DNA of 64,000 bases from Psococerastis gibbosa (lineage: Eukaryota > Arthropoda > Insecta > Psocodea > Psocidae). A model generated the notes under the pieces. It made no database searches. It worked only from the letters and a program-made list of their open reading frames with translations, and was not told the DNA's origin. Made by a program: the position numbers and the translations under genes. Shown here one piece after another: positions 57,401-64,000 of the stretch. The stretch's first letter is position 1. Every line of letters starts with the position of its first letter. The stretch spans positions 32,200,770 to 32,264,769 of the forward strand of contig OZ020484.1 in the NCBI GenBank assembly GCA_963971405.1, given 5' to 3'.

Positions 57401-60400
57401 GAACGAGCAAGCGCAACACATTTAAGGAATTCGTATCCAAACTAGACTTTCGTAAAGACGGAGTAAAGGCTCACCACTTTATGTCTAAACTAAACAATAC
57501 CAATAGTGCAGAGAGGACAGCAGAGCCGCTTCAGAAAAGAAATAAGCTACTCACGCATCCCAAAGACTTAGCTAATTATATCTGTGACCATTTTGTGTCT
57601 GTTAGCAGACTAACCGGAACCAATAAATTAAGAAGAACCATACCGCCCTATACCACCCAAGGCTGCGACACAAAAGAAGAATCAGAATTATTTTACGAAC
57701 AATTTAAACTGGCAGAACTAAACTTCGCCCTCGAAAGCGTAAAAACAAAAAAATCTGCAGGACCGGACAACATTTTCCCAGAGTTTCTTATTCACCTAGG
57801 ACAATCAGCCAAACTAACGTTCCTAAAACTATGCAACCTAACCTGGAAAAAATATCTGCCAGACGCATGGAAAAAAGGCGAAATAATCCCCCTCTTAAAA
57901 AAAGGGAAACCACCCAACTCTCCAGACAGCTACAGGCCGATAGCACTTACAAGCGTCTGTTGCAAACTTGCAGAAAGGATGGTCGCGAATAGACTTACCA
58001 GTTACATTGAAAAACATAAACTAATTGACGACGCTCAGGCTGGTTTTAGGAAACGAAGAGGTACAATAGACCAAGTGATTACATTCTCCCAGATGGTGAA
58101 AGATGGTTTTCATCACAAAATGACTACAGCTGATTGATTTTAAGGCGGCCTACGACAGAGTGTGGAAGCGAATGCTCCTACACAAGCTGCAGAAAATGGG
58201 AGTATCAGGACATCTCTTCAAATGGATCATAGCTTTTTTATCACACAGGCAAATAAGGGTCCGACACCATAGTGCTATGTCACGATACAGAATTCAACGT
58301 GAAGGCCTACCCCAGGGGGCGGTACTCAGCAGCACCCTCTTCAATATTATGATAAATGACATAATCGCCGTTATGAAGAAGATACCAGGAATAGACGCGC
58401 TAATGTACGCTGATGATCTTCTAATTTGGGCCACAAGTAGTAACTGGCAAGCATTAGAAACTGTCCTAAACCAAGCGCTCTCCACCCTGGCTGAATGGGC
58501 TGACCAAAATGCAATGACAGTTAGCGCAGAAAAAACAGTGTGCCAGCTTTTTACCCTATCGACAAAAAAGAAAAAAAATACATCTGCACTATAAAGGCTC
58601 TCTTCTTGAGGAAAAATCAATCACGAAATACTTAGGAGTATCCTTAGATTCGAAGCTCACATGGAAAGACCAAATAGAAGACGCAGCAAAAAGAGGAACA
58701 AACCGATCCAGACTACTTAAACGGCTATCAGCAACGATATGGGGTTGCACGCAAGATGTTCTTGGAACTACCTATAAGTGCTATGTACGGCCAGTCATGG
58801 AATACGGAGGAGAGGCTATGAGTACGGCTAGTAAGGCACAGCTGATGAAACTTGACAAAGTCCAAAACACAGCTCTTCGTAAAATCACTGGTGCTACGAA
58901 GTCAACTCCAATTACGGCAATGGAGCTCCAAGCGGGAATCCAACCCCTGGAAGCCAGGAGGGACATGGCCCTGTTAAAGACATGGGAGAGGATGAAGCGA
59001 ACGAGGGCCAGTTTTTGGAACAATTACAACCCAGCCTCAAACCGTCTTGCAACCCAGCGAGGACCCCTGACCAGAGCTAAGGAACTTGCAGGCAAGTACA
59101 ACATCAATATAGGAGAACCCGAGCAAATGCCTTTGTGCCACAAGATCCAGAACTTCCTACCAGAGAAGTACCTCTCTCTATACAACCACAATGCACCAAA
59201 ATCTCAATCATTACCAGACCATCTTCGGAAGGCAGCCTATCAAACACTGCATGAAAGATATCCTGAAACAGAATGGCTCCACATATATACAGACGGGTCC
59301 TGTGTTCCTGGCGCTGGAAAAACTGGAGCAGGCTACTACTGTCGACTCTTTGAGGGCTTTTGCGCTGTCGGCGCACCCCTCAGTAACTTTGACGGGGAAA
59401 TAGTGGCAGTTGAGAAGGCAATTGAGAGACTTGGGGACACTCAAACCCATGAAAAAGTGGTATTCCTAGTGGACTCAAAATCGGCCATTGAAGCACTAAC
59501 GTCCAACACATATACAGAATGTCCCTTCACACTTAAGTGCAGACAGTCACTCAGCAATCTAATGGAGCATGGGACAACAGTAGCCTTGCAGTGGATCCCT
59601 AGTCATGTCGACATCAATGGAAACGAGAAGGCAGACTTCCTCGCAAAGATGGGCACACATCTCCACCAACCAACTGGCCGGTCGTCCCTTGCATCAGCCA
59701 AGAATGCCATACAGTTAGCAGTGCGTAGGAAAATCATTAGCACTTCTAAACAAGCGGCAGAAGGTAAGAGATGGAACGTACTGGCTTCAAGACCCATCAA
59801 CAGAACTCTACCACGACCTACATTCGTCGCTGTCTTCCGCACCACCACCGGACATGACCTTCTAGCAGCCCACCTGAACAGAATAGGCATCCTACAGTCA
59901 CCGGCCTGTCCACTTTGTGACTTCCACACCATGGATGCATCCCACTTATATAGCTGCCCAATACTGACCGAGGGAAGGCGGACACTACCACTAACAGGAG
60001 CACCACTCACGGCACATCTATACTGGTCAGCGCGGCGCTTAATGGCAGAAATGCCAAGAGCGGGCGTTGGCTAGTAAGTAAGTAAGTAAGTAAGAATTAA
60101 ATTTAAATAAGCTAAATTAATTTAAATTAAATTTAAAATATCTGTAATTAGCATACATCAAAATGTAGAGTAGACAGAACGGAAGTTCTATATTGAAATT
60201 TCAGTCATTTTGCCAGTCAGCCTGTCACTATCGTTCCAAAACCATTTTTTTGTTTTCTAACTATTACTATTAATAAATCACTAGCGCTAAAAAGTGCGAA
60301 GCCAGTTATTAACAGCGCACTAACCTGAAGATACAAGAACGCTCTATCAACCAGCGCAGCAGGACAGCCACGGGAAACGTTGGTGAACAACCTTTTAACG

Positions 60401-61957
60401 CATGGCCTACCAAGAGCAGCTTTTGTTGCCCGTTTTCGCTGCACTACAGGTCACGACTACCTGCAGGCTCACCTGTTTCCCTAGGCCTGGCTGCTTCAGA
60501 CCAATGCCCCCTCGGCCTCAGGGAACGCATGGATGCAGCCCATCTTTTAACCTGTCAATCGATCCAGAGCCCAGAAAATGACATCACATCAATATATACT
60601 GACAGGTGCGGCACCAGATAAGAGTAAAAGTAAGAGCCAAGAGTGGGCGTTGGATAAAGTAAAGTATTAATCGTTGGAGCCGTTTTAAGATAAACATTGC
60701 TATCATTCTAGTTTTTTGGGCGTTAATCCCCCCCAAAATAAAACAAATAGTCTTGTGCAATGTGTCAATCCACAGAAATCTCGAAATCGAAAATTTGAAC
60801 CATCACAAAGCTTTCCTTAAACTACGTATAAATATGAAAACACTAACGTGCGAAATCCATGGGGTTGTTGGCATTGGACAAGGGACCAATGGGTCATTAT
60901 TTTTTAGAAATCAAATATTTGCAAACCTGCCGAAGTGTCCAAGCCGAAGATGAGGTCTTCGAACTGGGCTACATTGCCGGGCGAGCCTTTGTACTCAAGT
61001 GACCACTCGCTGCCCTTGCCAACATAGACTTCTACTCGATACTGCTGCACCAGCAGCAAGTCCCGCACCAAAGTCTCAAACTGGTTCTTGTTAAGTGCCA
61101 AAGACTCGGTTTTGTTGGGCCCTGCACAAAATGAAAAAAAAAAAAATTATAAAATATCTCTTGAGTTCAACATAGTGTAACTAACTTAAGTAAATCAAAA
61201 AAATAAATGTAGTTCTTTGTACTTAACGAATGCGACGTATGGAAATGTCTTGATTTGCGTTATTTGTAACTTGTAACTCCTTGTAACAGCAGAAAGCCGA
61301 GAATTATTGTTCTGGCATCATATCTGAGCATATTAAAATAAAGAACGTGACTTCACGCCTCGAGAGCACAGCCTTACATTGATCTAGAATTAATGACATA
61401 CCTGCGCCTATGGTTTTCACATTATTTGTTGACTTGAAGACTTGCTTTGCCACAAATGGAGCATCTGCGCCGTGGACAGTGTAGAAGTCGGCCCTGTTAA
61501 AGAAACGTACGGTTGTCTCCAACTTCTAAAAGTAAAAAGATTTGTTTGTTCTAGGCACGGTAATTAAAATTAAGAAAACATGTTCATAATACTCATAATA
61601 CGAATTGAAATTACTCACCTCAGGGAGCTTATGGTAGAAAGAAAGAAATCCGGTATCTGAAAATTATATCATAAATTTATTCCACTTCAATATAACCTAG
61701 TCTTACAGCTTACTATTATTAGGTAGGTGTAGGGCGCCGGGCAACAATTGAAGTGAACTAGAGAGGGTGTTATTAGTTATTAGGCTAGGATTATCTATGA
61801 TTGATGACAATTTAACAAACATAAATGGCACTGGGGGAGCCAGAACTTGCAATATGCGTTCTCTATGCCTACCCCGTGTTCAGGTTTTATGGAACTACTA
61901 AAAATAAGTGAAACTTGAAAGTAATAAATACTTGCCCACTGATATATCTGGCGCCAT
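45263..61957 (-). CDS. Msh2: DNA mismatch repair protein MSH2, complete, 15 exons
   Basis: Minus-strand exons in order are 61957-61936, 61656-61619, 61525-61402, 61121-60927, 56105-55912, 55190-55002, 54152-53922, 52846-52716, 52399-52036, 51376-51205, 50610-50362, 50103-49898, 49459-49368, 48812-48590 and 45472-45263. They sum to 2640 nt (879 aa), close to human MSH2 (934 aa). The order is mismatch-binding domain (1-126), connector (127-254), lever and clamp (255-553) and ATPase (554-879). Visible motifs are [21 protein letters not shown] (Walker A, ~637), [13 protein letters not shown] (Walker B and ABC signature), FATHFHEL and a helix-turn-helix C terminus. Known MSH2 pairs with MSH6 or MSH3 in the nucleus to recognise mismatches and license repair. 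All splice phases agree. One donor is GC rather than GT, and two acceptors are AAG. Introns hold a LINE, LINE remnants, SINEs and a THAP transposon, and none interrupts an exon. Confidence 0.96.
46218..46746 (+). mobile_element. Solo LTR inside the THAP transposon
   Basis: 529 bp, beginning TGTTACG and ending GTGTGACA. Flanked by CATTG at 46213-46217 and 46747-46751, a 5-bp target duplication. The related sequence at 62257-62285 runs uninterrupted through agcattgctgctatgg, so it is the empty site. Strand is arbitrary. It is a lone terminal repeat of an LTR element of undetermined family; no internal part is present. Confidence 0.85.
46741..46930 (+). pseudogene. THAP zinc finger, first part
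   Basis: Reads [34 protein letters not shown] and [10 protein letters not shown]: the first Cys pair, the FP...W block and the third Cys of a C2CH THAP domain. The start codon (MVKH) lies at 46204, across the solo LTR. A MITE interrupts it just after TYIC. Confidence 0.75.
46929..47087. mobile_element. C-rich hAT-like MITE 1
   Basis: Ends catggccgtgcccagg and (complement) caaggctgttcccagg. tatatatg flanks both sides, an 8-bp target duplication as in hAT elements. The inside has two long C runs. It splits the THAP finger. Confidence 0.78.
47087..47176 (+). pseudogene. THAP zinc finger, end part after the MITE
   Basis: Reads [21 protein letters not shown], that is the C-x2-H of THAP followed by the usual PT...PDPI stretch. 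It resumes the same codons that stop at 46928, on the other side of a MITE. A second MITE follows at 47176. Confidence 0.75.
47176..47354. mobile_element. C-rich hAT-like MITE 2
   Basis: Termini catggccgtagccaagg and (complement) caaggccgtagccagg. The flanks attgagat and actgggat agree at 6 of 8 bases. Two C runs inside. Confidence 0.7.
47403..47575. mobile_element. C-rich hAT-like MITE 3
   Basis: Termini catggccgtgcccagg and ctgggcacggcctg. Flanks ccagtggc and cctgtggc differ at one base. Internal sequence close to MITE 1 (tggtccatggggtccgga, long C runs, gtaaacctgta). Confidence 0.7.
48590..48812 (-). CDS. Msh2: MSH2 exon 14 (ATPase C part)
   Basis: Encodes [20 protein letters not shown], then [20 protein letters not shown] and [18 protein letters not shown]. 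The H-loop histidine lies in THFHEL. Acceptor tgattgcag, donor gtaggt. Confidence 0.96.
48860..48965 (+). mobile_element. Diverged SINE head in MSH2 intron 13
   Basis: ccggtggcacagttggtagc carries the best A-box match here (TGGCACAGTTGG), followed by gtgcgaacctctacatacca. The body is not conserved. Confidence 0.6.
49190..49288. mobile_element. C-rich MITE fragment, inverted
   Basis: Complement of the left half of MITEs 1 and 3: tttatttcg, a G run, ccggaccccatggacc and ctgggcacggccatgg. The other terminus is absent. Lies between MSH2 exons 13 and 14. Confidence 0.7.
49368..49459 (-). CDS. Msh2: MSH2 exon 13 (Walker B)
   Basis: A 92-nt exon. Encodes [20 protein letters not shown] and [10 protein letters not shown], with the catalytic DE and the dimer-interface loop. 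Not called as an open frame of useful length but framed by ttttacag and gtaaga. Confidence 0.95.
49898..50103 (-). CDS. Msh2: MSH2 exon 12 (Walker A)
   Basis: Encodes [20 protein letters not shown] and [20 protein letters not shown], then LARVGAGD and ISTFMNEM. It holds the P-loop and the Q-loop/signature neighbourhood of the MutS ATPase. The acceptor is gtttaaag, one of the gene's two AAG acceptors. Confidence 0.97.
50190..50330 (+). repeat. Relative of the hairpin repeat with a ctgaagat...cgaaacg core
   Basis: gctccgagatacaatcttag, cactgaagatgtcgac, gttgacgaaacgtttgg, aagtacgctttcagaac, then tcctggattctactgctta. Lies between MSH2 exons 11 and 12. Confidence 0.65.
50362..50610 (-). CDS. Msh2: MSH2 exon 11 (ATPase domain start)
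   Basis: Encodes [20 protein letters not shown] and [20 protein letters not shown], then HPVVE and [20 protein letters not shown], leading straight into the Walker A exon. Confidence 0.95.
51205..51376 (-). CDS. Msh2: MSH2 exon 10 (clamp and lever return)
   Basis: Encodes [20 protein letters not shown], then [20 protein letters not shown] and [10 protein letters not shown]. Acceptor gctttcag, donor gtaaaa, phase 1 out. Confidence 0.93.
52036..52399 (-). CDS. Msh2: MSH2 exon 9 (lever and clamp)
   Basis: Encodes [17 protein letters not shown], then [19 protein letters not shown] and [17 protein letters not shown]. Human MSH2 has GYYFRVT where this has GHHFRTT. It begins after ctcactatag and ends before gtaccc. 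This exon is markedly GC-richer than the surrounding introns. Confidence 0.95.
52716..52846 (-). CDS. Msh2: MSH2 exon 8 (lever domain)
   Basis: Encodes [20 protein letters not shown], then [20 protein letters not shown] and DCYK. The donor is CAA|GTACGT with two bases left over, which match the next exon. Confidence 0.94.
52995..53440 (-). mobile_element. LINE (RTE/L2-like) C-terminal RT remnant
   Basis: Minus-strand translation shows [14 protein letters not shown] and then, about 200 bp on, [20 protein letters not shown]. These are the end-of-RT and tail motifs of RTE/L2-type LINEs. Stops and gaps show decay. It sits in the same intron as the 53650 fragment. Confidence 0.72.
53650..53895 (-). 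mobile_element. LINE C-terminal fragment (GHDYL...CPLC module)
   Basis: The minus strand reads [20 protein letters not shown], then [20 protein letters not shown], matching the tail of the LINE at 56258-60092 ([13 protein letters not shown]...CPLC...DASHLYSCP). A short remnant in the intron between MSH2 exons 7 and 8. Confidence 0.8.
53922..54152 (-). CDS. Msh2: MSH2 exon 7 (lever domain start)
   Basis: Encodes [16 protein letters not shown], then [20 protein letters not shown] and [17 protein letters not shown], the first lever helices. The cctgtttcag acceptor and gtgagt donor are both phase 0. Confidence 0.95.
54226..54362 (+). mobile_element. tRNA-like SINE in MSH2 intron 6
   Basis: Head cgatggctgcgtggtagcgt, then acttgtgcgagtctctacac; body agtgaggcaattgaagaggt; ends ttaacctttaaaaaaaa. 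The same family as the copies in the IAP introns. Confidence 0.78.
55002..55190 (-). CDS. Msh2: MSH2 exon 6 (connector domain)
   Basis: Encodes [17 protein letters not shown] and [12 protein letters not shown], then [14 protein letters not shown]. The acceptor is tttgtttaag and the donor gtgtgt. The open frame beyond both ends has no MSH2 similarity and is intron. Confidence 0.92.
55912..56105 (-). CDS. Msh2: MSH2 exon 5 (connector domain)
   Basis: Encodes [20 protein letters not shown], then [20 protein letters not shown]. Preceded by tttattgtag and followed by gtgagt. The LINE at 56258-60092 sits in the intron just upstream, 153 bp from this exon. Confidence 0.95.
56266..58137 (+). pseudogene. 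LINE endonuclease and N-terminal RT open frame
   Basis: 623 codons: the endonuclease at about residues 45-270, then a linker, then the RT thumb-side motifs to residue ~620. It ends prematurely inside RT, just before the FKAAYDRVW block, because of a one-base frame change, so it is not functional alone. Confidence 0.9.
58124..58594 (+). pseudogene. LINE RT catalytic segment (YADD)
   Basis: Begins at [12 protein letters not shown] and includes the [17 protein letters not shown] and [10 protein letters not shown] boxes, so the catalytic aspartates are kept. It closes just after an A-rich tract. Confidence 0.9.
58583..60074 (+). pseudogene. LINE C-terminal RT, RNase H and CCHC tail
   Basis: The frame opens at about 58583 ([17 protein letters not shown]), upstream of its first ATG at 58797. 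It contains [11 protein letters not shown], the RNase H motifs TDGSC, E and DSKSA, and a C-terminal [15 protein letters not shown]...CPLC. The last codons abut the (TAAG)n tail. Confidence 0.9.
60345..60665 (+). mobile_element. Fragment of a related LINE 3' end
   Basis: Translates to [20 protein letters not shown] in one frame, then to MDAAHLLTC in another, the same C-terminal module as in the LINE ending at 60074. It ends with gtgggcgttgg and TAAAG-type repeats, as that element does. Older, with several frame changes. Confidence 0.8.
60664..60836 (+). repeat. Family A tail fragment
   Basis: taatcgttggagccgtttt, then aaagctttccttaaactacg and tataaat. Sits between LINE debris and MSH2 exon 4. 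A similar short scrap is at 49735-49800. Confidence 0.65.
60927..61121 (-). CDS. Msh2: MSH2 exon 4 (mismatch-binding domain end)
   Basis: Encodes [20 protein letters not shown] and [17 protein letters not shown], both diagnostic MSH2 blocks. It begins at gtgcag and ends at gtttgc in phase 1. Confidence 0.96.
61402..61525 (-). CDS. Msh2: MSH2 exon 3 (mismatch-binding domain)
   Basis: Encodes [19 protein letters not shown], then [19 protein letters not shown], close to the TTVRLFDR.DFYTAHG block of animal MSH2. Acceptor cttttag, donor gtatgt, phase 1 out. Confidence 0.95.
61619..61656 (-). CDS. Msh2: MSH2 exon 2 (38 nt microexon)
   Basis: Between aattttcag and gtgagt. Encodes [12 protein letters not shown], matching the GF.RFF..(M/L)P start of the MSH2 mismatch-binding domain. 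Confidence 0.82.
61936..61957 (-). CDS. Msh2: MSH2 exon 1 (start codon), GC donor
   Basis: ATG followed by codons for MAPDISV and one leftover G. The next bases are GCAAGT, the standard form of a GC-AG donor. Only this donor brings the 38-nt exon 2 into the MSH2 frame (…[14 protein letters not shown]). The upstream limit of the gene is not certain. Confidence 0.68.
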
Positions 61958-62082
61958 ACTATCACTGCAAAACAAATGATATGTTATTACACAGAAATTA
62001 TGATTTATGATCCTTTTGGCGCGGTTTCCACCGACCGGCTATTACTTCAGGAGTATTTTGTTATTTTTGTTACACGATAACA

Positions 62083-62345
62083 TGAATGGAGTTCTTGCGT
62101 AGTGACGTCACAGTAAGAGGGCGGAGCTAACAGCGCACGCGTGATTGCGAAAATAATGTAAAAAAATCAGCTGTTCGGCCATTGGAGGACATGAAATGCA
62201 TTGAGCGCTATTGATTTTCACATTTTTAAGTTGTTATTATTCATATTTCTAGCATTATGGTCAAGCATTGCTGCTATGGCTTGTGTAATAGTGATAGCCT
62301 ACACCAGGACAAGAACACATATGAGAGAGGTCCGAATTATATCGT
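62083..62345 (+). mobile_element. Second, truncated copy of the THAP transposon
   Basis: Matches 46031-46217 and 46752-46830 closely (cttgcgtagtgacgtcaca, agagggcggagctaacag). Its frame reads [18 protein letters not shown] at 62254. The homology stops at cgttcccc, where C-rich MITE sequence begins. No right terminus was found. Confidence 0.78.
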
Positions 62346-62655
62346 TCCCCTTATTCGTTTCCTCTCAAAATCCGATTCTATCTAGTGTCAAGGCATTTCA
62401 TTTCGGGGGAGGGACGGTTTCAGAAAAAGTTTTCCGGGGGGGCGGTGGCCCAAAAAATATCGCGTTTCCCTTACTTGAGTATTAATTTCTCTTAATTTCC
62501 GTCAAAAGTCCATTCTAACTAGAATAATGCTATTCCCCTCGGGGGGGGGGGGCCTCCGCCCCCAAGGATCCCCTTCGCCCCCCAAGGATCCCCTCCGCCC
62601 CCCCAAGGATCCCCTCCGCCCCCCAAGGATCTCCCCTTGGCTACGGCCTTGAGGA
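62346..62655. mobile_element. C-rich MITE relative with a 22-bp tandem array
   Basis: The part cctctcaaaatccgattcta is the complement of sequence in MITE 2. The right end ccttggctacggccttg equals that family's terminus. About four copies of a ~22-bp unit built around ccaaggatcccctccgcccc occupy 62548-62635. Confidence 0.65.
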
Positions 62656-62659
62656 CAAT

Positions 62660-64000
62660 TGAAAGTGTGCAATTTGTTAACATAATGATTAAGAAAACTG
62701 AAATAAACCCATTAATGTTTCCTCAACTAATGACCAAACCATGGGAACACTTACTAGTGAAAAGTAATATTTTCCCCCTTTTTTCGACATATCTTGAACA
62801 TATTAGTGCATTTATAAGCAGAGCAAGATATGACCATTATGTCAAACCAATGAAAAACTCAATAAATGGGTTAATAGATTAAATAACAGGCAATGAAATG
62901 CGTCTAAATCGCATTGAACACAATGGAGTCAACCACTTCTTGCCGAAATAACCCTTTTTGTCTCGTGACCAAAAGTGAAGACATTTGTTCAGCGTGACAG
63001 GGATCTAGAGCTCTACAGATGCCGACCAATCACAAGCAAGCATGGACACATTGTGTGTTAAGCCCTTTTTCTACTGTTGTTTGCTTGTATGCCGGTCAGG
63101 GCTGCCAGATTCCGTGGTTTACCTCGGAATTCCGTGGGAAATAATTTTATTCCGAAAAATTTCCGGGGTCAACAATTTTTGAGGTTTTTCTGTGGGATTT
63201 TAGGGAAATTTGTTTTTATTTTATTTTTTAAGATTTTTGTCGAATGACCATTGATTCTCTCGCGGTTTCATAAAATTTTCGCAAAAATTCAAAAAATATA
63301 AACACTATTTCCACCCCGAGCCCTACACCTCCATATGGTTTGCATGCTGAAGCAGGCGACCAATCGAAAGTCCACCATATTTTGGCCTAAAATTTTCGCG
63401 CCAAATGAAACTCAATAGTTATCTTATGGCAGTTATGACAGTTAATTGTCAGCTATTTATTACGACTTAGCTGTCGTGTATTTCCCGCCGCTAGCGCACT
63501 AAAAATTATTCTAGATTTCTGCATGTTTTTAAAAAGTTACTAGCTTGAGTAGCTTCAGCTTTGTATAATGAATAAAACTTAGATGAACCTGAAATAAGAT
63601 GCCGGGAATTTCATATCAGCCTATAAAAGTGTGAGGGTGAGAAAAAAGTCAAATCAAATGATTAAATCATGGGAGCCTATTGCATTATTTCCATCACAAA
63701 CCTATTTCAAGAAAGGTTTGTAAGTTTATACATACATGCATAGGCGTAAATAGGGGGGTCCTGGGGGGGGGGAGGCTAAGCCCGCAGCCCCCCCCCCCCA
63801 GGATTTCTGGTGACAAAGACGTTATGGAGGTGAAAGGCATAGTATCCACAATAACGAAAGGGAAATTAATTCTTGATACTGGTATGCTTATTTTACATTA
63901 AAGACATCATGAAAAAATCAACACATTGACTTATTTTCACGAAAATATATTACTCAAAATGCTTTAAGATCCCAATAGGCCTATTTCAGACCTATTTTTT
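62660..64000. other. Upstream of MSH2 and past the THAP copy
   Basis: AT-rich, no gene seen. G and C homopolymers near 63746-63800 resemble the C-rich MITE interior. Whether the MSH2 promoter reaches this far is unknown; its start codon is at 61957. Confidence 0.5.

Larger units (their letters stand above)
56258..60092 (+). mobile_element. Endonuclease-RT-RNase H LINE in MSH2 intron 4, with target-site duplications
   Basis: The same 12 bp, agaattaaattt, is found at 56246-56257 and 60093-60104. The 3' end is a (TAAG)n tail at about 60074-60092. The first open frame (56266-58134) covers an APE-type endonuclease ([16 protein letters not shown]) and the RT start ([19 protein letters not shown]). 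The frame shifts near 58125 at [11 protein letters not shown] continues with GLPQGAVLS and MYADDLL. A second shift falls in the A-rich run near 58565-58580, and a third frame runs to 60071 with RNase H ([26 protein letters not shown]) and a C-x2-C...H...C tail. It has no gag-like first ORF, so it is probably 5'-truncated. The RNase H and tail suggest the I/Jockey group, and the clade is not certain. It lies antisense to MSH2. Confidence 0.93.

Noticed and set aside
62548-62635. Regular repeats suggesting a CRISPR array
   Set aside because: The units are directly adjacent with no spacers, in a eukaryotic genome with introns.

Overview
The window looks like a piece of a repeat-rich arthropod nuclear genome. 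The evidence is spliced genes with GT-AG introns, IAP and MSH2 proteins of animal type, RTE-type and RNase H-bearing LINEs, a BEL/Pao element and many MITEs. A hemipteran-like insect is my guess, but the order cannot be fixed from this sequence. Only two host genes are recognisable. Everything else is introns and intergenic DNA filled with mobile elements.

Region 1-5245 is non-coding, with degraded repeats and a LINE RNase H fragment. Region 5246-24819 (+) holds the 3' part of an inhibitor-of-apoptosis (IAP) gene. Ten exons join without a phase conflict into 520 codons plus a stop. They encode the zinc-binding half of one BIR, three complete BIRs and a C-terminal RING. The layout (BIRa-BIRb)-linker-(BIRa-BIRb)-linker-RING, with intron phases repeating between the pairs, indicates an internal duplication of a two-BIR gene. 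The N-terminal half of the first BIR and the start codon lie upstream of the window. The introns carry an RTE LINE remnant, SINEs, nested copies of an ~0.8 kb dispersed repeat and a 3.5 kb tandem array.

Region 24820-37425 is intergenic, with several short terminal-inverted-repeat elements and no gene I can support. Region 37426-43601 (-) is a BEL/Pao LTR retrotransposon with two identical 315-bp LTRs, so it is young. Immediately beside it, 43630-44117 is a nearly perfect palindrome with arms of about 234 bp.

Region 45263-61957 (-) is a complete MSH2 (MutS homologue 2) gene. Its 15 exons sum to 2640 nt (879 codons plus stop). The first intron appears to use a GC-AG splice pair. The last intron holds a THAP-domain DNA transposon that was hit by a solo LTR and by three C-rich hAT-like MITEs. 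The intron between exons 4 and 5 holds a nearly full coding region of an endonuclease-RT-RNase H LINE with clear target-site duplications. Region 61958-64000 upstream of MSH2 carries a second, truncated copy of the THAP element, which supplies the empty site for the solo LTR.

The two host genes act separately. IAP is a caspase or ubiquitin regulator of cell death, and MSH2 is the mismatch-recognition ATPase of DNA repair. The most unusual features are the duplicated IAP, the nested THAP element, the long palindrome, and a set of MITEs that share only their termini.
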